Source: Ashinkailepas kermadecensis
Lineage: Eukaryota > Arthropoda > Thecostraca > Neolepadidae
Direction: 5' to 3'
NCBI GenBank assembly: GCA_034440615.1
Contig: JAOTOM010004864.1
Span: 1 to 64,000 of the forward strand
DNA: 64,000 bases
The notes beneath the pieces were generated by a model. That model was not told the DNA's origin, did no database searches, and saw nothing but the letters and a program-made list of their open reading frames with translations. Below, piece after piece: positions 21,895 to 34,310 of the stretch. Within the stretch, counting starts at the first letter, position 1. Every line of letters starts with the position of its first letter. Made by a program: the position numbers and the translations under genes.

Positions 21895-22240
21895 TACGGG
21901 CAATTTGCTTGAAACCCTACCATACCTTATGTGTAGGAGTGTTTTCGCCAACTGCATATATAAGTTAAGTAATGACAACAAGGTAACAAGGCATAGCTCA
22001 GAGAAGAGCATGAAAATGATTGCATGCTGAAACCGCGTAATGTTAGATTAACATGTGATATGTGCTTGAATATGGTTTGGATGTGCTTGAAACGTTAACA
22101 TACGTCTGGTGTACGCGTCTTTTCGTAATACTGGTACCTAGCTTAGGCGTAATACTCGTGCCTAGTTTAGGCAATGAGGACAAGACGATGTATGCAATGT
22201 TGAAAAGAGCACTGAAAGACTTGTCAATACTGAAAACGCG
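21895..22240. repeat. Diverged ~177-bp tandem duplication
   Basis: TTGCTTGAAACCCTACCATACC near 21909 corresponds to TGCTTGAAACGTTAACATACG near 22086. Later landmarks (ACAACAAGGTAACAAGG versus ATGAGGACAAGACGATG, then AAGAGCATGAAA versus AAGAGCACTGAAA) keep the order. Similarity is moderate. Confidence 0.4.
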
Positions 22241-22261
22241 GTCGCGGATGGAGATGCATAT

Positions 22262-22443
<182 letters not shown>

Positions 22444-23955
22444 ACGTAGTTCTCAAATTTATTTTGAGTCAGGTAAATGTAAGAAAGATGCATGGGATGA
22501 GGAGGAAAATGTAAAATACAAAATCTTAGGGATGAAGAAAAAATGTAAAATGCCGGTACTTAGATGTAAAATTTGGGACACATGAAATTATCAAGTCCAA
22601 TTGCAGCTGTTGGATTTGGTTGAAAAAGCAGCGGTTTTTATGTGTGAATAAAGACAAATATAGGCAAATAATTTTTGGATACAATCCATACAGCTAAGAA
22701 AAATTGAATGCATGATCATGTCCTCTAACATGTACTAGTGAGGTTACCCAATTAAGTGCATACATTTTGCACCAAAAAAACGGAAAACGGTTGCCCGACA
22801 CAGCGTGGCATGGTTGAGTAATTCCCCGCCATGTCTGGAAGTACATCAGAAAGAAACATTTTTAAGGTAATCTTGAACACTCGCTTGGTGTTAGCCCCCC
22901 CCGAGAAAGTGCAACACAGTGTATATATGGCCTGACAAAAAAAACTGTTCAATGACAGAAATGCCTTGATATGGCTCCTGCCAGCAAGCCAAACATGGTG
23001 GTCTCAGAGAAATCATAATGTTGAATAATATATTTAACTTCTGGGTCATGTCAAGAGAGGTTCAGAAAGGTGGGTTCTCGCCGATGCAGTAAAAGGCATG
23101 CTTTCGCTTGTGAAAAAAATGCGCATAATACAGAGTGCTACACACGGTCTGAAGCGTGTCATTGCTGTATGCTCTATGTTGCATTTGTTGTAGGTGCTAT
23201 GCTCTCTTTGTGGTGGTATATATTGCCTGTGGCATGGTTCATGTGATCTTTCTTGTACCTTCGATGTTGCTTTTTGCAAAAGCCCCCTTGCTATTGATAT
23301 ATGTTGTTTTTAACACTCTACCTTCTTCATTGAAACACTGGCTACTCTGCTGCTGTGGCCCATCCTACCAGATATAATATGTTCTAACTTTACTATTCTG
23401 CTTTCAGGATTTGCCCTGCCCAGCCAGGTTCCTGCATTCCTCGGACGCGCCACCAGGAAGCCATCCGCAAACCGTCTTTGATCAATGACATACAAAATGG
23501 CGGGCACAGCACCTGTGATACATGGCTGTGCTACATGACATTAGTGGTAGCTCCAGCAGCCTCAGCTTGTGAAAAATGACAACAATTTTAGCTCGTCCTT
23601 TCAATTGTACGTTGCCGACTTGATCTTAAATTGAAGAAGTGTATTGCGGAAATGTATTCTGTCATGATTCGTTCTGGTGATGTTACTTAATAAACATGTG
23701 CATGTTGCATAGTTGATCTTCAAATGTTGCCTTCGAAAGCTAACCGGAAATGTCTTTTTTAAATGTATTTAAACAGGACCATTAAACGTGTCTTGGCCCA
23801 GTGAAGAAAGCTTTGACAATTGTAGTTAGAATGCGATTCTCCAACAGTTCTATAGGATTCTCATGATTATATCACGCCGGATATAATCGTGAGAAAATAT
23901 TTCCATTAAAAATCACCCGGTACAGGGCTGCTTTACGCCTGACAGCTACGACCAG
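22444..23955. other. No gene recognised; possible polyadenylation signal
   Basis: Unique-looking sequence. A hydrophobic 73-codon frame (23156-23377) has no recognisable identity. TTAATAAACATG at about 23687 supplies an AATAAA, so the stretch could be the 3' end of an unrecognised transcript or processed copy, but no coding exon supports this. Confidence 0.3.
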
Positions 23956-24096
23956 AGCCGATTTGACCGCAAACTTCCACCATATATTGTTCAAATTGCC
24001 ACGGTTCTCTCAGATCTTAACCTCGCAATGCCAATCGCTGCAGCTCGACCGCCCACTAGGCCATTCTGGACACCCAGTCAACCAAAGGTCGAGTAG

Positions 24097-24865
24097 TTGC
24101 TCTCGGAAAAGAAATCGACTATCACATTGGCGGAAATTCTTGGCATCTTCCACAAATTCGGCGATGGCAACAAGCACAAAACACTCGTATTCACGGATGG
24201 GTCGAAACACGAGGTCAAGGCACCAGCATCACTGAATCAGGCCTCAGGCTTTCCAAGCCTCTACCAGATAACTTATCCATCTACTCCGTTGAAACACTGA
24301 CCATTCTAGTCGGTATCTCCATTCTCATGAGGCGTAAAGCTAGGAACGTAGTAATTTGCTCAGATTCCCAATCCGTCCTCCAGTCAATTAGCAACATCCA
24401 CGACTGTCCGCATCCAGTCATGGATAGAATCCAACAAATCGTGGCCCATAACGTAACCAATAACCTTTCCTTCCTTTGGATACCGGGCCACGCCAATATC
24501 CCAAGTAACGAAGAAGCATATGGGTTCACATAGAAAGCCTTACATTGAACACTTACCCCAGTATGAAATATTTGGTAGACAATTGCGAAGCACTCCTGCA
24601 ACGCCACATACGTCAGCATCACCAGACCACATGGAAACAACGCAACCTTACACAACACAAATCCAACCACATCCACAACATCAAACCAACGATAGGCACA
24701 TGGAACACATCAAATCAATCTCACCGACAAAAGGAAGTCATACACACTAGATTTAGAACTGGTTGCACTAAACTAGCACAGCCTCAACTAGAGGATATGA
24801 CCAATATACAACACCTCTTTGTGACACCTACAACACCACATTACGCATTGGCCACATCCTGCTAG
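24097..24865 (+). pseudogene. Non-LTR retrotransposon RNase H and C-terminal remnant
   Basis: Successive plus-strand frames read TLVFTDGSK (first catalytic Asp, near 24190), YSVETLTILVGI (Glu, after a frameshift near 24215), VVICSDSQSVLQS (Asp, near 24355) and FLWIPGHANIPSNEEA (His block, near 24475). In the next frame HTRFRTGCTKL corresponds to the H-T-R-x-R region downstream of RNase H. The Asp expected after NEEA is replaced by Tyr and the reverse transcriptase is absent. This is an I/Jockey-type 3' fragment, independent of the one at 14052-15478 and much diverged from it. Confidence 0.8.
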
Positions 24866-25375
24866 ACTAGTAGCTTTAACGCTGAAAGACCACCACCTAA
24901 GGCCTTTGCCAAAAAGAGAGAATCACCCTGTCGCTTCCATCGCTTCTGGGTGACAAGCAACCAGAACTCCTTCAATTGCTGTTTCAATATCTGTACACCA
25001 CAAAACTAGCAGAAGCACTGTAGACACCACACCACCAACACACAATTAAACACGCAATGTGTCCGCGATACACACGGAGGAAACACATAAATAGCCATCC
25101 CCGAATGGCATCGGACGTACGTGAGCCGATTTGCTTTCCAATTAGGAATAAATGGTTACCAAGCGGTGCCGTCGGACGTAGATGAGCCTACTTGCTTTGA
25201 AAAATAAAATGTTAGCTTAACGTGAAGCGACCACCCAGATGAGTCATCAGACATACATGAGCCGAATTACCTTGCAACTCATAACGTGAAACGGCTACCC
25301 ACAGGTACAGCTGATGTACATGAGCCGAATTGCCAAACACCATACTAACCCCACTGACAACTCTGCATGGCCTGC
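24866..25375. repeat. 3' flank with ~65-bp diverged repeats
   Basis: TCGGACGTACGTGAGCCGAT near 25112 and relatives near 25172, 25247 and 25311 (GATGTACATGAGCCGAATT) are spaced 60-75 bp apart. They follow the RNase H remnant and may be its 3' UTR repeats. Confidence 0.5.
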
Positions 25376-25618
25376 TTTAGATTAAACCTCTACTAACGAC
25401 TAACAAGCGGCGGCCGGCGTGATAGGCGGTGTGGACAATTACCTCCTTGTCCGCACGGTAAAGACCTCTCGGTGTTCTTCGACAAAAGTAGGCACTCTCA
25501 AAATCACCCTCCCCGCTCCAGCTGCAAATTATCTTGCGGAGTAGTAAAGTAAAACTAAAACCATTTAGATATCCCGGACATGTCCTCCACCCAGCCCCCG
25601 CCTTTAGCACTTGAAACA

Positions 25619-25619
<1 letters not shown>
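25376..25619. other. No gene recognised
   Basis: Unique sequence before a CA microsatellite. The minus frame at 25377-25868 runs through the CA tract and shows no domain. Confidence 0.4.

Positions 25620-25672
<53 letters not shown>
25620..25672. repeat. (CA)n microsatellite
   Basis: Uninterrupted CA run of about 52 bp. Confidence 0.98.
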
Positions 25673-25674
<2 letters not shown>

Positions 25675-26380
25675 CATGTTTTCTTACGATGCGACATTTT
25701 CCTTTGGTTTCTCTGAGTTTTTTGTTCTTCGTGTTCTCTTCTTACTTTCGTTTTCTCTCTCCGTTCTTGTGCCGAGGTTTCTGGTGCCACGTTCCCATCA
25801 CTCCCATCCTCAATATCATTGTTTATATCAAGAGCACGCTCTTTCTCCATTCTTGCATAGTGTTTCACTTAGTCAAATATGTTGATGAGCCCGAGCTTTG
25901 TGCATGCAAGCAATCCGAGGATGGGTGGCGATGCAACGTCTACAACAGCTCAGAAAAATTGTCCGACCCCGCATCGAACATGTTCAGCTACATTGCCAAC
26001 AGGCATCAGCCGGTCGTTAACATAGGCTGAGAGTTTCGTCTTCGATGGCGTCATTGGTCAACATGCAGCTTGCTCATCATTCTGCCAGGTAGCATACTAA
26101 CCTTGGTCCCCGTACCCAGTTTAAATTCAATCATCCTACCATTAACCTCTGCTCATACAAGCCACACTTTGTCACGCTCTTTCTATAAAACACCGATTAA
26201 GTGGCGACGTTCGTCGTCACTTTGCTTTCCATCATATAGTTAACTGTCTAGTTCTACATTTCCTAGCAAAGTGGTTTTGTTTGGCAATTTTTCCACAAGG
26301 TTTGCCAATGGCAGGGTATCTTGGTTCTCGGTGTAGGTATTCCCATATATCACACTCCTCTGTTGTCTGGTGATTTGTCT
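25673..26380. other. No gene recognised
   Basis: Unique-looking sequence downstream (in gag orientation) of the Ty3/gypsy fossil. I could not find protease, RT, integrase or LTR termini here. Confidence 0.4.
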
Positions 26381-26382
26381 TC

Positions 26383-26616
26383 ATTCCCAACTCCCCCTTG
26401 TTTTCATAGTCGTTGCCGCTTTCCGTTTCTGATTTTCTGTCCCGTCTGAATCCTTTTTATGAGATAGGATCAACCTCTGCGCTCTTTGGCTTGAACAAGT
26501 CCATCCCAACTCTCCTTTGTTTTCATATTCATTGCCGCTTTCTGTTTCTGATCTTTTATTCCGTCTGTTTTCTCTATTTGAGATAGCATCAACCTCTGCG
26601 CTTTTGTCTTGAACAA
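26383..26616. repeat. 119-bp tandem duplication at the gag 3' end
   Basis: The two units (about 26383-26501 and 26502-26616) align throughout; CAACCTCTGCGC recurs at 26471 and 26590. On the minus strand they encode repeated peptides of the type QKAA(M/T)xMKTKxSW. A 119-bp step shifts the frame, so the second unit is read out of phase after the stop. Confidence 0.9.
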
Positions 26617-27123
26617 GGCCATGTGGACATACGTGAACTCCTCGGTCCGACACATTTCGAGAGTTTGTCTTAGTGACACGTCTGACTCTCTCAACAGCGG
26701 ATTTCTTACAACGTTAAAGTTGATTCCACCGACCTTATTTTTAATCAGACCTAGTTGTTCAAATTCGCTGCTAGCTGCCATTATCTTCCGAATAGTCACG
26801 TGGCCGTCAACCGACTGGTCTTCTTGTCGCCACTGTTGCAAGAACGTGCGGCCCTCCGCCACCAGGTTCCTACATGGCGTGCAATTGACCTCAAACCTCT
26901 CTAGCAGAAGAGCAACCGTTACATTATCGCTAGGAAATTGCCGTGTATTGCATATCTCTCGTCCTTCTATTAATTTGAAATGGGATCTTCGATAGTTTTG
27001 ACGTTCACTTGCGTTTTTCGGCAGCGTATCCAGGTATGATTGCATTACATATCTAAATTTCCTCCATGTCCCACCCATGCTTTGAGCCGTAAGAGACAGC
27101 TGCGGTGATGAACACTGATCCAT
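26470..27123 (-). pseudogene. gag: Ty3/gypsy-type Gag fossil
   Basis: The 217-codon minus-strand frame resembles the capsid part of a Ty3/gypsy (Mag-like) Gag. LLERFEVNCTPCRN and RTFLQQWRQEDQSVDGHV correspond to the conserved region in which a flexible linker precedes a Q-x-x-x-E-S stretch. LLRESDVSLRQTLEMCR is the characteristic end-of-capsid helix. No CCHC zinc knuckle, protease or polymerase is visible downstream, and no LTRs were found, so only gag survives. The last ~40 codons come from the 119-bp duplication. Family level is fairly secure; the clade is inferred. Confidence 0.75.
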
Positions 27124-28142
<1,019 letters not shown>

Positions 28143-28199
28143 CCTCTACCTCTATATCTCTCCTCCCTTTCATTCTCCCTCGATTACTTCTCATTCTCC

Positions 28200-28616
28200 C
28201 TCATCTATGCAAAGATGCAGATATGCACATCATTGCAAATATTGCGCACCCAACAACATATTGCAGCAATGGGCCGTGACCATCCGACTCTTCCCGAAAT
28301 CTGTAGTTTCACCGGCCGAAAACAAATCGATTGGTGCTGAGACGTGCAGATGGAGCAAATTTGTGATCAAATTACCAGCTGTGTTCAAACCGTCGTAAGG
28401 CGTCAAGGGGGGGGGGGGGATTCCGGATATCTTCGGGCGAAACACCATTTTCTTGATTTTCTATTTGTGGCGACGAGACGGGAAGTGGACAGTCTGAGCA
28501 GTCAACAAACATGCGAATGCTGATCGTCGATGCTCACAATTAGAGAAACAGTTGTTCTTCTGACATCAACGTGGCTGGATCTGGTACATTGCTTTGCTTG
28601 AGGCTGCAATGGCTCA
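28200..28616. other. No gene recognised
   Basis: Unique sequence with a G11-like tract near 28408-28419. Confidence 0.4.
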
Positions 28617-28913
28617 ATGTTTAACCGAAGTGACAAAACGACAGACAACATGAGTGCTGATGGAAATGAACATAAAGTTTGGAGTGAAAGTAGCGACTCA
28701 GAAAGTGTTTTATCTGATGCCGAAAATGACACAGTAGTCACCGTGACACATGTTGACACACGTAGCGTGATCACTGAGTGCCGCATAGTTGCTCAAGCAA
28801 AGTTCAATGTTCACGGATATCCTGCTATTTCGCGAACTGCTTCCTGTCTCACTGCCATGGTGGATGACCAGACGCAGAGTTATCTAGCGAAGGTTTTGTG
28901 CGCTTTCCAGTAA
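28617..28913 (+). other. 98-codon open frame, identity unknown
   Basis: The frame starts at an ATG near 28618 and has an acidic serine-rich segment (SESSDSESVLSDAEND, about residues 24-39), then a hydrophobic/neutral second half. Acidic Ser-rich leaders occur in some transposases and nuclear proteins, but no catalytic motif is present. It could be a first exon, an element leader or chance. The downstream GTAAC near 28912 overlaps the stop and is not a convincing splice site. Confidence 0.2.
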
Positions 28914-29577
28914 CGGTGAACGTTTCCTGGAAAGAAAGGAAGGTATTATCGAAAAGAACACTTATAAATTCAGAAAAAAATGCAAGGTAAGTTATGAAAA
29001 ATTTCAGAGATCTTCAAATATTTGATGAACTGTACTGGCTATCCTAAATGACGTAGAATAGTGGGAAGTATAATTAATCGATAAAGAATGACCTAAGTAG
29101 TCGAATGGTATGAAAGAGTGTGCCTGAAAGGCACACTCTTTCACACACTGCAATGAAACTGAGCAAAATAGAGCTTACGTATGTAATGTATCTTAATGTA
29201 TGTATATATGTGTGTCATGTATGCTAATGGTCTTGGGGCCATATATTATACCCCGATGCTATCATGTCGTTTTCAGCTGTGATGCCATTTAGGCTTGCTG
29301 TGGTCAGTGGACGATTTACATGAAACAACATCGAGTTGTTTTATGTTGAGAGACAACTTGTGCTACTAGTACTTTCTCAACTAGAGAGTTAAGAAACAAC
29401 TTGTGCCGAGCAGTGGCGATTGCATTGCACGGCCGACCACTCCATCGATCCGCTCTGGGGTGAAGCCGCAGGCGGGCGCGCCGACGGTGTATGTGGCGAG
29501 GTCCGCTAAAGGGACGCGGCACGCTACAGAACTGCCGTGGAAGACGTGCATGCTGCATAACTGCCGTGGAAGACGTG
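28914..29577. other. No gene recognised; contains a perfect hairpin
   Basis: AT-rich unique sequence. The only structure seen is the inverted repeat listed at 29111-29143. Confidence 0.4.
29111..29143. repeat. 15-bp perfect inverted repeat with 3-base loop
   Basis: TGAAAGAGTGTGCCT, loop GAA, AGGCACACTCTTTCA. It is an isolated hairpin with no transposon ends recognised nearby. Confidence 0.85.
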
Positions 29578-29970
29578 CACGTCATAGTGAAGGGCTACGT
29601 CATTGGGAATCATATTGGCTGGCTGTCGTGTGCTTTGGTGTGCACGTCCTAACGAACGGCTACGTCATGAGAGTATCTGGCCGACCGACGTGTGCTTTGG
29701 TGTGCACGTCCTAACGAACGACTACGTCACTACAATACCTCGCCAGTTGGCGTATGCTTTGGTGTGCACACCCTAGCGAAACGTTACGTCACGACAGTAG
29801 CTGGCCAGCTGACGTGTGTTTTGGTGTGCACATCCTAGCGAACGGCTACGTCACGAGAGTACCTGGCCAGCTGACGTGTGTTTTGGTGTACACATCCTAG
29901 CGAACGGCTACGTCACGAGAGTACCTGGCCAGTTAGCGTGCGCTTTGATGTGCACGTCCAAACGAACGAC
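29578..29970. repeat. 62-bp minisatellite, about six units
   Basis: The word TGCACGTCCTAACGAACGGC (or TGCACATCCTAGCGAAC) begins units at 29641, 29703, 29765, 29827, 29889 and 29951, exactly 62 bp apart. Less complete copies lie upstream. Confidence 0.95.
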
Positions 29971-30484
29971 GCAAAACCTGTAGCAATGCGGGGTATAACC
30001 TGACTGAGTTGTGAATGGAAACCACCCTGAATGAATACTTTTCCATTAGGATTCTTTATGCAGAGAACACGTTGACAAGTGCTAGTGAAAATTTTGCATT
30101 GCTAGAAAACCCAGTGAAAATAAGCGGATCTCCCGGCCATCGTGCGTTTATTCTCGTTTGTGCCTGACATACATCACCCGACATTCGACATCTGCAGGAG
30201 CCTGCACCAACCATTGATCGCCTCTAAACATGGTGCGTCGGCGGCGGTACTGGACCTATCTCGCTGTCTGCGATGGCCTGACTACCCAGACAAGCAGAGC
30301 AGCGCACAAAAATGTCTCGAAAATAGCACCAAAATGGAGCAGAAACACAGCGACACAATTAACACAGTGACCTCATCGGTAGCGATACTGGTCCTATCTC
30401 GCTATCTGAATGTCCAGACAAGCAGAGCAACACAAAAATCATCCCGAAAATAGGACAAAAGGGAGCAGAAAAATAGTGACACAA
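29971..30484. other. No gene recognised
   Basis: Unique-looking sequence. Related segments (GTCTGCGATGGCCTGACTACCCAGACAAGCAGAGC near 30264 and TATCTGAATGTCCAGACAAGCAGAGCAACAC near 30403) form a diverged ~140-bp duplication. Confidence 0.35.
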
Positions 30485-31470
30485 TTAACACGCGCCCTGG
30501 AGGGTCTCTGAAAATTACGCGCACTGGAGGGGGGGGGAGGCAGATTCCGCCCCCTAAGATCTCGGCTCCTATTAAAGCTAGAGTAACGAAATTCGCAGGG
30601 TGGATGGATACGATAGTGAACTTTATTTTGTGCATATTTCATGACCTTAGGTCGATATCTTCAGGGTCAAATGAGGCCACATATGTCAAAATTTTCTCTT
30701 TTTGCGTGGCTTGGCTTGTCATTGTTATGGATCACTGTGATTGTGTTTCAGTGCTCCAAAATGGGCATCAATGATGTTTTGGACATCACTAATGATGCAA
30801 TACAGATGCTAGATCCGGAATTTGACCTCAGGTCACCTATATAGCAGCACTTTATCCGGTCAGTTGCCTGTTCCAATTTACCGGAATCGGGCCGCCCACC
30901 CGACTGCTCCGTCGGGCAGCTCGGCGCAATCGGCTTCGCGAAGAAAGGAGTGAAGTACATGAATAAAGTATGGAAACGTTTAGGTACAAAATGACAAACA
31001 GTAGTTTTCAGGATGTGTATGGAGTAACATGCAAAGCGACATCAATCGCATGACAGTCATTTGCATTTATGACAACATTCCAGTTGACCAAATTTGGTTC
31101 CATTAACCTGTCATGAACTTGACCTGACTTGACCTCGGTGACCTAACATGACCTTGAAACTACATAGCATAACAATATACATCAAACAAGTCGCTAGTGT
31201 TGCCAAAAACACTTCCCTTTTGTCAATATACGGGAAGCGCATCAGCTCCGATTTTTGTGGTCTGGCGCTACGAAATGTTTTTACTTTAACGGCCCCTAAC
31301 TCGAAAATTGTTCGGTAGATTTCCGTTTTTCTTACTTTAAACGACGCACAAGTCATTTCTAAGCAGATATACAGAAAATGGTGTATATCCACAGGTAAAA
31401 TCTGGAGTTATGTACGAACAACCGGAGGGGTGAGCGGATTTCCCCCCCCCCCCTCCAGTGCGCTTGTTAA
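30485..31470. mobile_element. Possible TTAA-flanked TIR element, non-autonomous
   Basis: TTAA occurs at 30485-30488 and at 31467-31470. Inside them, GCGCCCTGGAGGG (left) matches GCGCACTGGAGGG on the minus strand at the right. A second left copy near 30519, GCGCACTGGAGGGGGGGGG, matches the right end over about 19 bases. TTAA duplications are typical of piggyBac and Kolobok elements, which is only an analogy here. The interior (about 950 bp) has no transposase. It includes two palindromic or near-palindromic TGACCT/AGGTC sites (about 30641 and 30825). Confidence 0.4.
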
Positions 31471-31555
31471 CACATTCGCCTCGTTGTCTCATCCCAACGT
31501 ATGCCCACTCAGCCACACAATATTTTCCTCGTCCCGCATGACAGGATATACCCAT
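31471..31555. other. No gene recognised
   Basis: Short unique spacer. Confidence 0.3.
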
Positions 31556-31785
31556 GGCTGGCTTTCAGTCAGGTCACTATTGTGTTAGCCATCTATCACA
31601 TCACGGCATGACCCATGATCGGAAATGCTCATATAGATCCTGACTTTCAGTAAGGTCACTACTGTGTTCTAGTGACATCCATCACGACATCACGGCATGA
31701 TAGGATACACCCATGTAGGCGCTGACTTTCAGTCAGGTCACTTCTGTGTTAGCCATCTACCACGGCATCACGGCATGTTTGGGCC
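31556..31785. repeat. ~82-bp tandem repeat, three units
   Basis: ACTTTCAGTCAGGTCAC-type words begin units near 31561, 31643 and 31724. Each ends with CATCACGGCATGA. The units differ by about 10-15 percent by eye. Confidence 0.85.
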
Positions 31786-32109
31786 AGCCTTCCCAGCCTC
31801 ACATGCACGTATTATTAGCGTAGGGTATTGACCTGCGAGGTCGGCACCCACGGCATCCATTGGTTACGGGCATAAAAGCCAGCCAACAGGGCAGTGCATG
31901 GAACAATCCAGCCAAGGGCGTCGCCACCGGGGGGGGGGCAGAAGGGGCAGTCGCCCCCCCCTGCCGTGAGACTGGGGGGGCACCCCCCTGAAATTTGAGG
32001 AGGCCCCTATCCGGAAATGCACAGAAAAAAGTGAGCAAGGAGGCCGACGAGACATCAGAGGAGGCCTCCAAGACGTGAGATGAGGCCCCTAATTTGAAGA
32101 AGGAGTCAC

Positions 32110-33330
32110 CTAGGAGAGGATAGGAGGCCCCAGAAATAAAGAGAGTGCCAACAATTGGCACGGAGGCCCCCAGGAATGCAAAGGAGGCCCCCAGGATTGC
32201 AAAGGAGGCCCCCAGGATTGCAAAGGAGGCCTCCAGGATTACAAAGGAGCCCCCAGGATTGAAAAGTAGGCCTCCAGGATTGCAAAGGAGGCCTCCAGGA
32301 TTGCAAAGGAGGCCCCCAGGATTGCAAAGGAGGCCCCCAGGATTACAAAGAAGGCCTCCAGGATTGCAAAGGAGGACTCCAAGATTACAAAGGAGGCCTC
32401 AAGGATAGCAAAGGAAGCCCCCATGATTGCAAAGGAGGCCCCCAGGATTGCAAAGGAGGACTTCAGGGTTACAAAGGAGTCCCCAGGATTGCAAAGGAGG
32501 CCCCCAAGATTGCAAAGGAGGCCCCCAGGATTGCAAAGGAGGCCCCAGGATTACAAAGGAGGCCCCAAGCATTGAAAAGGAGGCCCCCAGGATTGCAAAG
32601 GAGGCCCCCAGGGTTGCAAAGGAGGACTCCAGGATTGCAAAGGAGGCCCCCAGGAATGCAAAGGAGGCCCCCAGGATTGCAAAGGAGGCCTCCAGGATTA
32701 CAAAGAAGGCCCCAGGATTGTAAAGGAGGCCCCAGGATTGCAAAGGAGGCCCCCAGGATTACAAAGGAGGCCCCCAAGATTGCAAAGGAGGCCCCCAGGA
32801 TTGCAAAGGAGGCCCCAGGATTGCAAAGGAGGCCCACCAGGATTACAAATGGAGGCCTCCAGGATTACAAAGGAGGCCCCCAGGATTGCAAAGGAGGCCC
32901 CCAGGATTGCAAAGGAGGCCTCCAGGATTACAAAGGAGGCCCCCAGGATTGCAAAGGAGGCCCCCAGGATTGCAAAGGAGGCCCCAGGATTGCAAAGGAG
33001 GCCCCAGGATTACAAAGGAGGCCCCCAGGATTACAAAGGAGGCCCCAGGATTGCAAAGGAGGCCCCCATGATTGAAAAGGAGGACCCAGGATTGCAAAGG
33101 AGGCCTCCAGGATTGCAAAGGAGGCCCCCAGGATTGCAAAGGAGGCCCCAGGATTGCAAAGGAGGCCCTCAGGATTGCGAAGGAGGCCCACAGGATTAAA
33201 AAGGAGGCCCCCAGGATTGCAAAGGAGGCCCCAAGGATTGCAAAGGAGGCCCCAGGATTGCAAAGGAGGCCCCAGGATTGCAGGACACTGTTGCAAAGGA
33301 GGCCCCCATGATTGCAAAGGAGGCCCAATA
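32110..33330. repeat. 21-bp array A of copy 1
   Basis: More than fifty units of GGAGGCCCCCAGGATTGCAA plus A. Common variants are CTCCAGGATT, CCCCAGGATTAC and deletion of one C (20-bp units). The array starts beside the palindrome TGCCAACAATTGGCA near 32147. Because 21 is a multiple of 3, repeats of seven residues (RIAKEAP, GLQRRPP; minus strand FAILGAS, LLCNPGG) stay open for 100-200 codons. I do not call these genes. Confidence 0.95.
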
Positions 33331-34310
33331 CGGGAAGGGAGATCTCAGAAAATGAGAGGAGGCCCAAAGACGGAAGAGAAAGCCAGTGGATATGAGATGA
33401 GGTTTCGGAGACGCAAAAGCAGTCCCCAAAACGGGTAAGGTTCCACCAAGATAGAAAAGGATGATCCAGAAAAGTGGCAGGAAGCACCTAATTCGGAAGA
33501 GGACGATATAAGATTGGAAATGAGACCCTATGATGAACGAAAGCCCCTAAAATAGGAGAGAAGGGCAATTAGATAAGAGGGATGGCTCCCAGGCGAGAAA
33601 GAAGGCTTCAAGACGGGTAAGAAGGTCCCCAGGAAATGACAAGGTAACTGAGATAGGAAAGGTTGCTTGTAATTTGGAAGAGGAGGCACCTGAGAGAGAA
33701 CAGGAGTCCACCAGGAGATAAGAGGCCACCCTTAAAATGGGCAAAGATAGAATCAAAACGCAGAACAGGAGGCCCCGAAGACGTGAGAGGAGGCCCCTAA
33801 TTTTAAAAAGAAAGCCTCTAGAAGAGAAAAGGACTCGAGAGGAGTCCCTCGAGATGGAGTAGGAGGTCTCCAGGGCCGAATGAGGCCCCGACGACCGGAA
33901 GGAATTCCCAGGAAATGAGAGAAGGCCCTTAAGATGGGAGTGGTAGGTAGCAGGTATGGAAGGAGGCGAGGTTTCCAAAATTGAAGATCCCTCAAGACAG
34001 GTAAGCTTTGCGAGGACAAAGGAGGAGGCCCACGAGGCGTGGCAGGAGACCCCTAATTGGCAGAGGATGCCCCTGGAACATGAGAGGAAGCCCCATGCCA
34101 TGTTAAAGGGGCCCCAGGATGTGGGAGGAGGCGCTCCAAAACGGAAGAGGAGGAACATTGAATATGGAGGAGGGTAGGACTCACGATAAGACATCCAAAA
34201 CCGGCAAAGAGGCTCCAGGAAATGAGACGTGACCCCAAGGACGCGAGAGGAGGTCTATAATTTGCAAGAAGCTCCTGAAATGGCAGAAGTCGTGCCAGGG
34301 TACTTGAAAT
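33331..34310. repeat. Zone B of copy 1: degenerate GAGGAGGCCCC repeats
   Basis: Units of about 35-42 bp combine GAGAGGAGGCCCCTAATTT-like words with variable middles. Similarity between neighbours is low, but the period and the GAGGCCCC word persist. It aligns with 45900-46890 and 53870-54830 in the other copies. Confidence 0.75.

Noticed and set aside
23156..23377. Membrane protein gene
   Set aside because: Hydrophobic 73-codon frame without homologous features or coding context; likely chance in T-rich DNA.
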